Of a DNA stretch of 64,000 bases, positions 16,294-24,201 are shown one piece after another. The notes beneath the pieces are model-generated. The model saw nothing but the letters and a program-made list of their open reading frames with translations, searched no databases and was not told the origin of the DNA. Source of the DNA: Nocardioides marinus. GTDB taxonomy: Bacteria; Actinomycetota; Actinomycetes; Propionibacteriales; Nocardioidaceae. The stretch covers positions 2,866,001 through 2,930,000 of the forward strand of contig NZ_JACBZI010000001.1 in assembly GCF_013408145.1 (NCBI RefSeq), given 5' to 3'. Each line of letters begins with the position of its first letter. The first letter of the stretch is position 1. A program made the position numbers and the translations under genes.

Positions 16294-17244
16294 TCAGATA
16301 CCGAGCGCCGCGGCGACCTCGGGGTGGAGGCGTTCGGTGGCGACCCGACCGGCCCTGGTCTGCTGCGCCGCGCGAGCCAACGGCGGGTCCTGGGGAGGCG
16401 CCGACGACGTCGGCCGCCACACGCCCTCGTGCACCCAGTGGACGAGCGGGGTGACCGGCCCGGGAGCGACCGCGTAGGTGCTGCGGGTGTAGTCGGCAAG
16501 GTGCCCCAGCGCGGTCACCGCCCCGGGCCCGTCGACCACGCGGAGCGCCAGCTGGTGGCGGTACGGCGCTCCCACCAGCACCCCTCGTCCGTGGTCGGTC
16601 AGCCCCAGCCGCTCCAGGAGCGCGTCGACGTCGAGCGCGAGGCTCGCGACCAGGCCCGACTCCCCCACGACCACGTCGAACCCGTCGTCCGGCGCACCCT
16701 CGGGGGCGACCCCCTCGTGGTGCAGGGACAGGCGGTCGGCAAGGTGCCGCAGGTTGTCGGCGGCCCGCTCGCGCCAGGGCAGCAGGGGTGCGCGCTCACG
16801 CAGCGCGTCGGCCGGGGGCATCAGGGCCTGGTCCCCGAGGTCGATCGCCACGACCGAGACGAGGTCCTCGGTGACGTGTTCGGCGGCAGGGTCCCAGTCG
16901 GGCGGCAGCAGCGCGGCCGGCAGGAGCCGCAGGACGCAGGAGGCCTCCAGGGTCGCGTCGTCGAGGTCGGCCAGCGTGGGGGCCGGGGACACCGCGGCGT
17001 GCACGTGCCGGCGTACGACCTGCGGCCAGGCGGCGGGCGGCTCGGTGGCGCACGCGGCGGCGAGGTCACGCAGCCCGTGCGCGCGGCCGCGCTCGTCGAC
17101 GACGTGGTCGCCGAGCACCTCGACCACCAGGCCGGCCTCACCGAAGGCCTCGGCCACGAGCCGGTAGAGCCGGCGCGCCTGGAAGGTGGACAACGGCAGG
17201 TCGGGCTCCGGGCGCATCGGCCCCCGACGACGCAACATCCCCAC
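16294..17244 (-). CDS. Conserved protein of unknown function
   Basis: About 316-aa soluble protein without signal peptide or transmembrane segment. It opens with LPLSTFQARRLYRLVAEAFG and contains LLPAALLPPDWDP and VVVGESGLVASLALDVDALL. The composition (balanced, Leu/Val/Asp-rich) is that of a folded globular domain. I chose the GTG at 17244 because GGGAGG lies 7 bases upstream; ATG at 17238 is the alternative. Upstream of metB and divergent from msrA across about 160 bp. I do not recognise the family. Confidence 0.7.
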   Translation of the reverse strand: MGMLRRRGPMRPEPDLPLSTFQARRLYRLVAEAFGEAGLVVEVLGDHVVDERGRAHGLRDLAAACATEPPAAWPQVVRRHVHAAVSPAPTLADLDDATLEASCVLRLLPAALLPPDWDPAAEHVTEDLVSVVAIDLGDQALMPPADALRERAPLLPWRERAADNLRHLADRLSLHHEGVAPEGAPDDGFDVVVGESGLVASLALDVDALLERLGLTDHGRGVLVGAPYRHQLALRVVDGPGAVTALGHLADYTRSTYAVAPGPVTPLVHWVHEGVWRPTSSAPPQDPPLARAAQQTRAGRVATERLHPEVAAALGI

Positions 17245-17407
17245 GATCGAGCCTCCCGAGCGGTCTCGTGGCCCGACGGACGACTCGGTCCGACGGGTTT
17301 TCTTGGTCCTGGGGAACATGCTCGGAGCAGCGTTGTTGCAAACGTGGAGGGCCACACACCGGCCCCCGCCCGCTCGTCCCCCACGCCCCTCGTCGCAAGG
17401 AGTCACC

Positions 17408-18055
<648 letters not shown>

Positions 18056-18075
18056 CCTCACACGACCGCACGCAG

Positions 18076-18123
18076 CACGACGTTGTGCAGGCCATGGGAG
18101 CGCATTCCCTGCAGATCGTCGTG
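18076..18123. terminator. Imperfect 48-bp hairpin after msrA
   Basis: CACGACGTTGTGCAGG pairs with CCTGCAGATCGTCGTG at 13 of 16 positions, starting about 20 bases after the msrA stop. Possible terminator; it may also be a decayed member of the palindrome families described elsewhere. Confidence 0.5.
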
Positions 18124-18140
18124 ATGTGTCGAGACCTGCC

Positions 18141-18190
18141 GGGACGTCATGCGGACGGGAGCAACGTCCCCGCGCGACGCATGACGTCCC
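18141..18190. repeat. 50-bp dispersed palindrome, family 2 copy 1
   Basis: Terminal perfect inverted repeats GGGACGTCATGCG and CGCATGACGTCCC around a 24-bp centre. It matches 40 of 50 positions of the element at 56721-56770. Located between msrA and the ABC1 kinase gene. Confidence 0.85.
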
Positions 18191-18241
18191 ACGGCGATGC
18201 GTCACCCGTCGCGGTCTTGGGCGGTCGGAGATGATGTGGGG

Positions 18242-19585
18242 GTGACCGAGATGCCCCGCAAGGCGATGGCGCGCACCGCGAGGCTGGCCGGCCTGCCCCT
18301 GGGGTACGCCGGCCGCCAGGCCGTCGGGCTGGGCAAGCGACTCGGTGGCAAGCCGGCCGAGGCCGTGATGAGCGAGATCCAGCAGCGCACCGCCGAGCAG
18401 GTCTTCCGCACCCTGGGCGAGCTCAAGGGCGGGGCGATGAAGTTCGGCCAGGCCCTCTCGGTGCTGGAGGCCGCGCTGCCCGAGGAGCTGGCCGGTCCCT
18501 ACCGCGACCAGCTGACCAAGCTGCAGGACGCCGCTCCCCCGATGCCGACCGCGACGGTGCGCGAGGTCCTCGCCCGCGACCTCGGGGCGGACTGGCAGGC
18601 GCGCCTGGTCTGGCTCGACGGCGGCCCCACCGCGGCCGCCTCGATCGGGCAGGTGCACCGCGGCCGGTGGCTCACCGACGACGGGGTCGAGCACGACGTG
18701 GCCGTGAAGGTGCAGTACCCCGGCGCCGGCGACGCGCTCCAGGCAGACCTGCGCCAGCTCAGCCGTCTCGGCAGGACCGTGGCGCCGCTGATCCCCGGCA
18801 TCGACATCAAGCCCCTCGTGGCCGAGCTGCAGCAACGAGTCGTCGAGGAGCTGGACTACCAGCTCGAGGCCGCCAGCCAGCGGACCTTCCACGAGGCCTT
18901 CGAGGGCGACGACCAGATCGTCGTGCCCGATGCCGTCGCGACGGGGCCGACCGTCCTGGTCACCGAGTGGCTGGAGTCGGCGTCGTCGCTGGCCACCGTC
19001 ATCGCCCAGGGCACCCAGGAGGAGCGCGACCACTTCGGTCTGCTGTTCACCCGGTTCCTCGTGGCGGCGCCCGCGCGGACCGGCCTGCTGCACGCCGACC
19101 CGCACCCGGGCAACTTCCGGGTCGTGCCGGGCGTCGACGGCGGGCCCACCCGGCTCGGCGTGCTCGACTTCGGCGCGGTCGCCCGACTCGACGGTGGCTT
19201 CCCGCCCGCCATGGGACGGCTGCTGTCGGTCGCCGCCACCCGCTCCGGCGAGGACCTCGTGGACGCACTGCGCGAGGAGGGCTTCATCAAGGACCGCATC
19301 CGGGTCGAGCCCGACCTGGTGCGCGACTACCTGCTGCCCTTCGTCGAGCCCGCCACGACCGAGACCTTCCGCTTCTCGCGGGAGTGGATGCGCGGGGTCT
19401 TCGCGAAGATCAACGACCCGCGCGAGCCCGCCTACACGGTCGGGCTGAAGCTCAACCTGCCGCCGTCGTACCTGTTGATCCACCGGACGTGGCTCGGCGG
19501 CCTGGGCATCCTCTCCCAGCTCGAGGCCGAGGTGCCGTTCCGGCAGATGCTGCTCGACCACCTGCCCGGCTTCACGCTCGACTGA
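18242..19585 (+). CDS. ABC1/AarF-UbiB family atypical kinase
   Basis: 447-aa member of the ABC1 (UbiB/COQ8) family. The family hallmarks are visible: KxGQ motif (GGAMKFGQALS), Ala-rich loop AAASIGQVH, ELDYQLEAASQ, catalytic HADPHPGNF and metal-binding LDFGAV. In other bacteria such proteins support quinone biosynthesis or lipid homeostasis; the role here is unknown. GTG at 18242 is used; an in-frame ATG lies at 18251. No transmembrane tail is evident. Confidence 0.87.
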   Translation: MTEMPRKAMARTARLAGLPLGYAGRQAVGLGKRLGGKPAEAVMSEIQQRTAEQVFRTLGELKGGAMKFGQALSVLEAALPEELAGPYRDQLTKLQDAAPPMPTATVREVLARDLGADWQARLVWLDGGPTAAASIGQVHRGRWLTDDGVEHDVAVKVQYPGAGDALQADLRQLSRLGRTVAPLIPGIDIKPLVAELQQRVVEELDYQLEAASQRTFHEAFEGDDQIVVPDAVATGPTVLVTEWLESASSLATVIAQGTQEERDHFGLLFTRFLVAAPARTGLLHADPHPGNFRVVPGVDGGPTRLGVLDFGAVARLDGGFPPAMGRLLSVAATRSGEDLVDALREEGFIKDRIRVEPDLVRDYLLPFVEPATTETFRFSREWMRGVFAKINDPREPAYTVGLKLNLPPSYLLIHRTWLGGLGILSQLEAEVPFRQMLLDHLPGFTLD

Positions 19586-19597
19586 CCCGGAAGGACG

Positions 19598-19689
19598 CGC
19601 CGGCTCGGCAAGCACTTCACGCCGAGCCGGCGTATTGATACGCCGGCTCGGCAGGCACTTCACGTCGAACCGGCGTATTGATACGCCGG
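19598..19689. repeat. Palindrome array, family 3 (two copies)
   Basis: Two copies of CCGGCGTATTGATACGCCGG (19627-19646 and 19670-19689; 9-bp arms, TG centre), spaced 43 bp, preceded by a related hairpin CGCCGGCTCGGC/GCCGAGCCGGCG (19598-19609/19621-19632). It lies between convergent genes. The same palindrome in opposite orientation recurs three times at 50813-50917. Confidence 0.92.
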
Positions 19690-19709
19690 CTCGGCACGCA
19701 CGGGCGCGG

Positions 19710-20222
19710 CTAGAGGTCGGTGGCGCCGTCGATCGACTCGCGGATCAGGTCGGCGTGGCCGCAGTGCCGGGCGTACTCCTCGACCATGTGCACGAGGATC
19801 CAGCGCAGGGACACCGGGCCCCCGCGCCGCTCGCGGGCGGCCAGCACGTCGAGCCCCTCCCCACGGGCGAGCGCCTCGTCGACCAGGCGGTCCGAGGTCT
19901 CGATGGCTTCATCGAGCCAGGTGCGCAGCTGGTCGGGGCTGTCGTGGACGGCGCTGTGCCAGTCCCAGTCCTCGTCGGCCTCCCAGTCGACGTCCGCCCA
20001 GATCCCGCTGGGCTCGTGGCCGTGCAGCACGATCGAGAACCACCACTGCTCCACGAACGTCAGGTGCTTGAGCATCCCGCCGAGCGTCATCGTCGCCGGC
20101 GGCAGTGTCCACGCCAGACCGTCCGCGCCGATGCCGGCGCACTGGCGGCGCAGGGTGTCGCGGAAGTGGTCGAGGAAGGCGCGCAGCGTGGTGGTCTCGT
20201 CGGCGACGGTGGGGATGCTCAC
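19710..20222 (-). CDS. DinB/DUF664 family metal-dependent protein
   Basis: 170-aa four-helix DinB-superfamily protein. The three metal-ligand histidine contexts are visible: GGMLKHLTFVEQWW (about residue 52), RWILVHMVEEYARHCGHADL (about residues 145-160). In Actinobacteria many relatives are thiol (mycothiol)-dependent S-transferases, so a mycothiol link is possible but unproven. The IS481 element is inserted about 50 bp upstream of its start, so its native promoter may be altered. Confidence 0.85.
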   Translation of the reverse strand: MSIPTVADETTTLRAFLDHFRDTLRRQCAGIGADGLAWTLPPATMTLGGMLKHLTFVEQWWFSIVLHGHEPSGIWADVDWEADEDWDWHSAVHDSPDQLRTWLDEAIETSDRLVDEALARGEGLDVLAARERRGGPVSLRWILVHMVEEYARHCGHADLIRESIDGATDL

Positions 20223-20280
20223 GCGGCCGACCCTAGGGCGCGCGAGGGCTCGGCAGCGAGTGTCGGTGCCGCCCTCTAGG

Positions 20281-21396
20281 TGTTCTGACCACGGACGTTA
20301 GGTACGGCGGGTCGGCTGGACCATGACGAAGACCTCCGGGTGAGGTGTGGAGCTACCACAGCAACCACATCCACCACGGAGGTCTTCATGACCCACGCTA
20401 ACGCCACCCTCACCCCAGCCGGGCGACTGCGTCTGGCCCAGCTCGTCGTCGACCACGACTGGACCTACGCCCGTGCCGCCGAACGGTTCTCCGTCAGCAT
20501 CACCACCGCCCGCCGCTGGGCCCTGCGTTACCGCGAATCCGGCAGGGCCGGCATGGTCGACCGGTCCTCACGACCGCACCGCTGCCCAAACCAGCTGCCC
20601 CGACGAACCGAGCGTCGGATCGTGAGCCTGCGAGTCACCCGGCGCTGGGGACCGGCCCGGATCGCCTACCACCTCGGGCAGAACCCCTCGACCGTCCACC
20701 AGGTCCTGCGCCGCTACGGCTGCCCACGGCTGAAGTGGACCGACCCCGCCACCGGCACCCGGATCAAGACCTCCTCGCGGGACAAGCGACGCTACGAGCA
20801 CGCCGCACCGGGCGATCTGGTCCACGTCGACATCAAGAAGCTCGGCAAGATCCCCGACGGCGGCGGCTGGCGCGTCCACGGCCGCGGATCAGCCCAAGAC
20901 CGCAGCGCCGGCGCCACACGCGACCGGGCCGCCCGCTCCGGTGCCACACCCTCGCGCGGCTACGTCTACCTCCACCACGCCGTAGACGACCACTCCCGGC
21001 TGGCCTACTCCGAGATCCTCACCGACGAACGCAAGGAGACCGCCGCAGGGTTCTGGCAACGCGCCCGCGCCTACTTCGCCGAGCACGGCATCGCGGTCAG
21101 CGCCGTCTTGACCGACAACGGCTCCTGCTACCGATCACGGCTCTGGGCCGCGACCCTGGGCCAGGACGTCAAACACCGCCGCACCCGCCCCTACCGGCCC
21201 CAGACCAACGGCAAGGTCGAACGCTTCAACCGCACCCTGCTCGAGGAATGGGCCTACGCCTGCGCCTACACCTCAGAAGCCGACCGCGCGTCCGCCTACC
21301 CGGAGTGGCTCCATCACTACAATCACCACCGCGGCCACACCAGCCTCAAAGGCAAGTCACCCATCGACCGCGTGCCCAACCTCCCCGGGCAGAACA
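20281..21396 (+). mobile_element. Intact IS481-family insertion sequence
   Basis: 1116-bp element bounded by TGTTCTG...CAGAACA terminal inverted repeats (about 20 of 26 positions match) and flanked by a 6-bp direct repeat TCTAGG (20275-20280 and 21397-21402). The duplicated target fits NCTAGN, the site preference described for IS481 of Bordetella. One transposase gene occupies almost the whole element. The intact ends, target duplication and full-length gene suggest recent insertion. Confidence 0.95.
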
Positions 21397-21401
21397 TCTA
21401 G
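20388..21401 (+). CDS. IS481-family transposase
   Basis: 337-aa DDE transposase. An N-terminal helix-turn-helix (YARAAERFSVSITTARRWAL) precedes the rve/integrase core with HVDIKKLGKIPDGGG (first Asp), VLTDNGSCYRS (second Asp) and QTNGKVERFNRTLLEEW (Glu). ATG with GGAGG upstream. The stop codon TAG (21399-21401) lies outside the element, inside the target-site duplication, so the C-terminus is completed by host DNA. Confidence 0.95.
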   Translation: MTHANATLTPAGRLRLAQLVVDHDWTYARAAERFSVSITTARRWALRYRESGRAGMVDRSSRPHRCPNQLPRRTERRIVSLRVTRRWGPARIAYHLGQNPSTVHQVLRRYGCPRLKWTDPATGTRIKTSSRDKRRYEHAAPGDLVHVDIKKLGKIPDGGGWRVHGRGSAQDRSAGATRDRAARSGATPSRGYVYLHHAVDDHSRLAYSEILTDERKETAAGFWQRARAYFAEHGIAVSAVLTDNGSCYRSRLWAATLGQDVKHRRTRPYRPQTNGKVERFNRTLLEEWAYACAYTSEADRASAYPEWLHHYNHHRGHTSLKGKSPIDRVPNLPGQNI

Positions 21402-21459
21402 GAAGGAACGACGCCACGGCGGTGCAGGGCCGCGGTGCGTGGAGACGGGGAGGAGCAGC

Positions 21460-21867
21460 ATGGAGCAGCAGCGGGTGGTCAGGGACGCGGAGGAGTACCT
21501 CCAGCTCGTGGTGGCGGAGGTGATGGCACCGCACCCGGCCGAGTGCGTGCTCTGCTACGTCGCGCGGATGCTCGGGGAGCACGGGTGCGACGAGACGCTG
21601 CGGTGGACGGGTCGGTTCCGGGAGCTGCGCTCCCCGCGGGCCACCGCGCTGGAGGGCCGGATGCAGGCCGTGGGCGGGTTCTGCGACTGCGAGGTCTTCC
21701 TCAACGGCTACCGGTTGCGCCGCGAGCACCTCGAGCGCGACATCCACACCGACGAGCTGCGCGCCCCCGACCACCCTCCGACCTGTGCGGGCGTCGGTCG
21801 GCTCGACTCGACCAAGCCGTGCACGCTCTGGGAGCGGTCGCGGCGTCGCTCACTCGACGACTGGTGA
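21460..21867 (+). CDS. DUF2695 domain protein
   Basis: 135-aa Cys-rich small protein. It has CVLCYVARM, the DUF2695-type GFCDCEVFLNGYRL segment and two further cysteines near the C-terminus (PPTCAG, KPCTLW), compatible with metal binding. GGGGAGGAG precedes the ATG. The IS481 element lies about 60 bp upstream and may have displaced its promoter. The 3' end overlaps the convergent YigZ gene by 18 bp. Function unknown. Confidence 0.75.
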   Translation: MEQQRVVRDAEEYLQLVVAEVMAPHPAECVLCYVARMLGEHGCDETLRWTGRFRELRSPRATALEGRMQAVGGFCDCEVFLNGYRLRREHLERDIHTDELRAPDHPPTCAGVGRLDSTKPCTLWERSRRRSLDDW

Positions 21868-22491
21868 GCCGTCGACCCACCGCTGACCCACCTCGACGGG
21901 AGCGGCGCCCCCGGACGTGAGCTCGGCCAGCAGGCCCTCGACCCGGCCGACCTGCTCGGGGTCGACGCCGAGCAGCAGCCGCACCCGCGCGCCGTACGAC
22001 GTCTCGAGCACGTCCACGCCGCGCGACCTCAGCTCCGACTCGACCCGGCCGGCGTCGCCGTGGTCGAGGTCGAGGGCCACCTCGCTGCGCAGCCGGCGCT
22101 CGAGCAGCCCGGCTCGCGCGACCGCGGCGCGCACGGCGTCGCCGTAGGCGCGCACCAGTCCTCCGGCACCCAGCAGCGTCCCGCCGAACCAGCGGGTCAC
22201 GACGACCGCGGTGTCGGAGAGGCCGGCGCCGCGCAGCACCTCGAGCATGGGCGCCCCGGCGGTGCCTGCCGGTTCCCCGTCGTCGGAGGAGCGTTCCACC
22301 GGGACCGGAGGGGTCCCGACGACGAACGCGGAGCAGTGGTGCCGTGCATCCCAGTGCTCGCGTCGCAGCCGGTCGACCAGGGCCCGCGCCGACGGCTCGT
22401 CCTCGACCCGCTCCAGCGTGCACAGGAAGCGCGAGCGCTTGACCTCGATCTCGGCCTGCGCGGCGCGGCGCGGCACCCGGTAAATCACCAC
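21850..22491 (-). CDS. YigZ/IMPACT family protein
   Basis: 213-aa protein of the UPF0029/IMPACT family. The N-terminal half contains the hallmark SDDGEPAGTAGAPML and VVVTRWFGGTLLGAGGLVRAY; the C-terminal half is the DUF1949-like ferredoxin fold. Possibly a translation- or ribosome-related regulator by analogy with yeast Yih1. GTG at 22491 (another GTG follows immediately), 4 bases after the TSUP gene stop, so probably cotranscribed with it. Confidence 0.88.
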   Translation of the reverse strand: MVIYRVPRRAAQAEIEVKRSRFLCTLERVEDEPSARALVDRLRREHWDARHHCSAFVVGTPPVPVERSSDDGEPAGTAGAPMLEVLRGAGLSDTAVVVTRWFGGTLLGAGGLVRAYGDAVRAAVARAGLLERRLRSEVALDLDHGDAGRVESELRSRGVDVLETSYGARVRLLLGVDPEQVGRVEGLLAELTSGGAAPVEVGQRWVDGSPVVE

Positions 22492-22495
22492 CGGC

Positions 22496-23275
22496 TCACC
22501 ACCAGCCCGCGACCTCTCCCCCGAGTCGCACCACGAAGGCGCCGACGACCACCAGGAAGAAGACCCGCACGAAGCCGGAGCCCTTCGCGACCGCCGTCCG
22601 GGCCCCGACGTACCCGCCCACGAGGTTGGCCGCACCCATCAGCAGCCCGACCTTCCACAGCACCGCCCCCTGCGGGACGAACACCACGAGCGCGGCGAGG
22701 TTGGTGGCCCAGTTTGCCATCCGAGCCTTGGCCGAGGCCTCCAGGAAGCCGTAGCCCAGCAGCGCGACGAGGGCGACGACAAAGAAGGAGCCCGTGCCGG
22801 GGCCCAACACGCCGTCGTAGAAGCCGACGACCAGGCCGACGCCGAGGGCGGCCGCGGTGTGCCGGTGCCCGGCGAAGCGCAGCACCGTCGCCCCGCCGAG
22901 GTTCGGCCGGAAGGCGACGTAGCCGCCCACGAGCACCAGCGCCACCAGCACGATCGGCTCGAAGGCCGAGCGCGGGACGTGGGAGGCGACCGCGGCGCCC
23001 AGCGCGGAGCCGACGAAGGCGAGCGCCATCAGCGGCAGGAAGGTCCGGGGATCGGGTCGCACCCGTCGGAAGTAGGTCGCCGAGCTGACGGTGGTGCCGC
23101 AGATGGAGGCCAGCTTGTTGGTGGCCAGCACCTGTACGGGGGCGGCCTGCGGCAGGCCCAGCAGCAGGGCGGGCAGCTGGATCAGCCCCCCGCCCCCGAC
23201 CACCGCGTCGACGAAGCCGGCCGTGAGCCCGGCCAGGGCCAGGAGGAGCAGCACGGTCGTCGTCGGGTCCTCCAC
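22496..23275 (-). CDS. TSUP (TauE/SafE) family anion exporter
   Basis: 259-aa membrane protein with about eight hydrophobic segments and the duplicated TSUP signature: AGFVDAVVGGGGLIQLPALL in the N-terminal half and GFYDGVLGPGTGSFFVVAL in the second. The family moves sulfite, sulfoacetate or related organosulfur anions. Substrate is not inferable. GTG start at 23275, divergent from the BtuF-like gene 36 bp away. Confidence 0.88.
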   Translation of the reverse strand: MEDPTTTVLLLLALAGLTAGFVDAVVGGGGLIQLPALLLGLPQAAPVQVLATNKLASICGTTVSSATYFRRVRPDPRTFLPLMALAFVGSALGAAVASHVPRSAFEPIVLVALVLVGGYVAFRPNLGGATVLRFAGHRHTAAALGVGLVVGFYDGVLGPGTGSFFVVALVALLGYGFLEASAKARMANWATNLAALVVFVPQGAVLWKVGLLMGAANLVGGYVGARTAVAKGSGFVRVFFLVVVGAFVVRLGGEVAGWW

Positions 23276-23311
23276 GGCGCCGACCCTAGGTGACGCCCCT
23301 ACCGTGGGCGC

Positions 23312-24190
23312 GTGCGGATCGTCTCCCTGCTGCCCTCGACCACCGAGATCCTCTTCGCCCTGGGCGTCGGCGAGGACGTCGTCGGCGTGACCTTCGAGTG
23401 CGACCACCCCGCCGAGGCGCGCAGCCGGCGGGTGGTCTCGGGCACGACCATGCCCGAGGGGCTCGACCCAGCCGGCATCGACACCTGGGTCGCCGCCGCG
23501 ACAGCGGCCGGGGAGGACCTCTACACCCTCGACGCCGGCGCCCTGACCGACCTCGATCCCGACCTGGTCCTCACCCAGGACCTCTGCGCCGTGTGCGCGA
23601 TCGACGTGGACACCGTCGACGAGGCGCTGGCACACCTGGGCTGCCGGGCGCAGGTCGTGTCCTTCGACCCGCACACGCTGGCCGAGATCGCCGAGTCGAT
23701 CCGCGCCATCGGACGGGCGGTCGGGCGGGAGCAGCGGGCCGTGGAGCTAGCCGCGCCCGTCGAGGCCCTCGGCCGGGGCCGCGCGGACAGCGCTGTCTCC
23801 GGCCCGCGACCTCGCGTGGCCGTGCTGGAGTGGACCGACCCGCCGTACGCCCCGGGGCACTGGATCCCCGAGATGGTCGAGGCGGCCGGTGCCGAGTGCG
23901 TCCTGGGCACCGCCGGCGCGCGGTCGGTGCGCACCACGTGGGACGAGGTCGCCGCCGCGCGCCCCGACCTCGTGGTGGTGGCTCCGTGCGGGTTCGACCG
24001 GGAGGGCGCCCGGGAGCAGGAGCGGGCGCTGCTGGAGGCCGGGGTCCTCCCGCCCGGGGTCCCGACGTACGCCGTCGACGCGAACGGCCACTGGGCCAGG
24101 CCCGGACCGCGGGTGGTCGAGGGCGTGGCGGACCTCCGGACAGCACTCGGCCGCCTGAGGGAGGGAGCCCCCAGGCGGCCAAGTGGGTGA
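23312..24190 (+). CDS. BtuF-like helical-backbone periplasmic-binding-fold protein without signal peptide
   Basis: 292-aa protein of the cobalamin/iron-siderophore binding-protein class (PF01497-like). It opens at once with the first beta strand RIVSLLPSTTEILFALGVGE, so there is no signal peptide or lipobox, and no permease or ATPase genes are adjacent. Conserved blocks include DPDLVLTQDLCAVCAID and EWTDPPYAPGHWIPEMVEAAG. Such orphan forms may be cytoplasmic corrinoid-binding proteins; the ligand is unknown. Confidence 0.8.
   Translation: MRIVSLLPSTTEILFALGVGEDVVGVTFECDHPAEARSRRVVSGTTMPEGLDPAGIDTWVAAATAAGEDLYTLDAGALTDLDPDLVLTQDLCAVCAIDVDTVDEALAHLGCRAQVVSFDPHTLAEIAESIRAIGRAVGREQRAVELAAPVEALGRGRADSAVSGPRPRVAVLEWTDPPYAPGHWIPEMVEAAGAECVLGTAGARSVRTTWDEVAAARPDLVVVAPCGFDREGAREQERALLEAGVLPPGVPTYAVDANGHWARPGPRVVEGVADLRTALGRLREGAPRRPSG
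24150..24179. terminator. Bidirectional hairpin between convergent genes
   Basis: GCCGCCTG (24150-24157) pairs with CAGGCGGC (24172-24179), with a GGG/CCC extension inside. It lies in the last codons of the BtuF-like gene and 22 bases beyond the stop of the convergent giant protein gene, so it could end both transcripts. Confidence 0.6.
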
Positions 24191-24201
24191 GTCGCTTCAG
24201 G

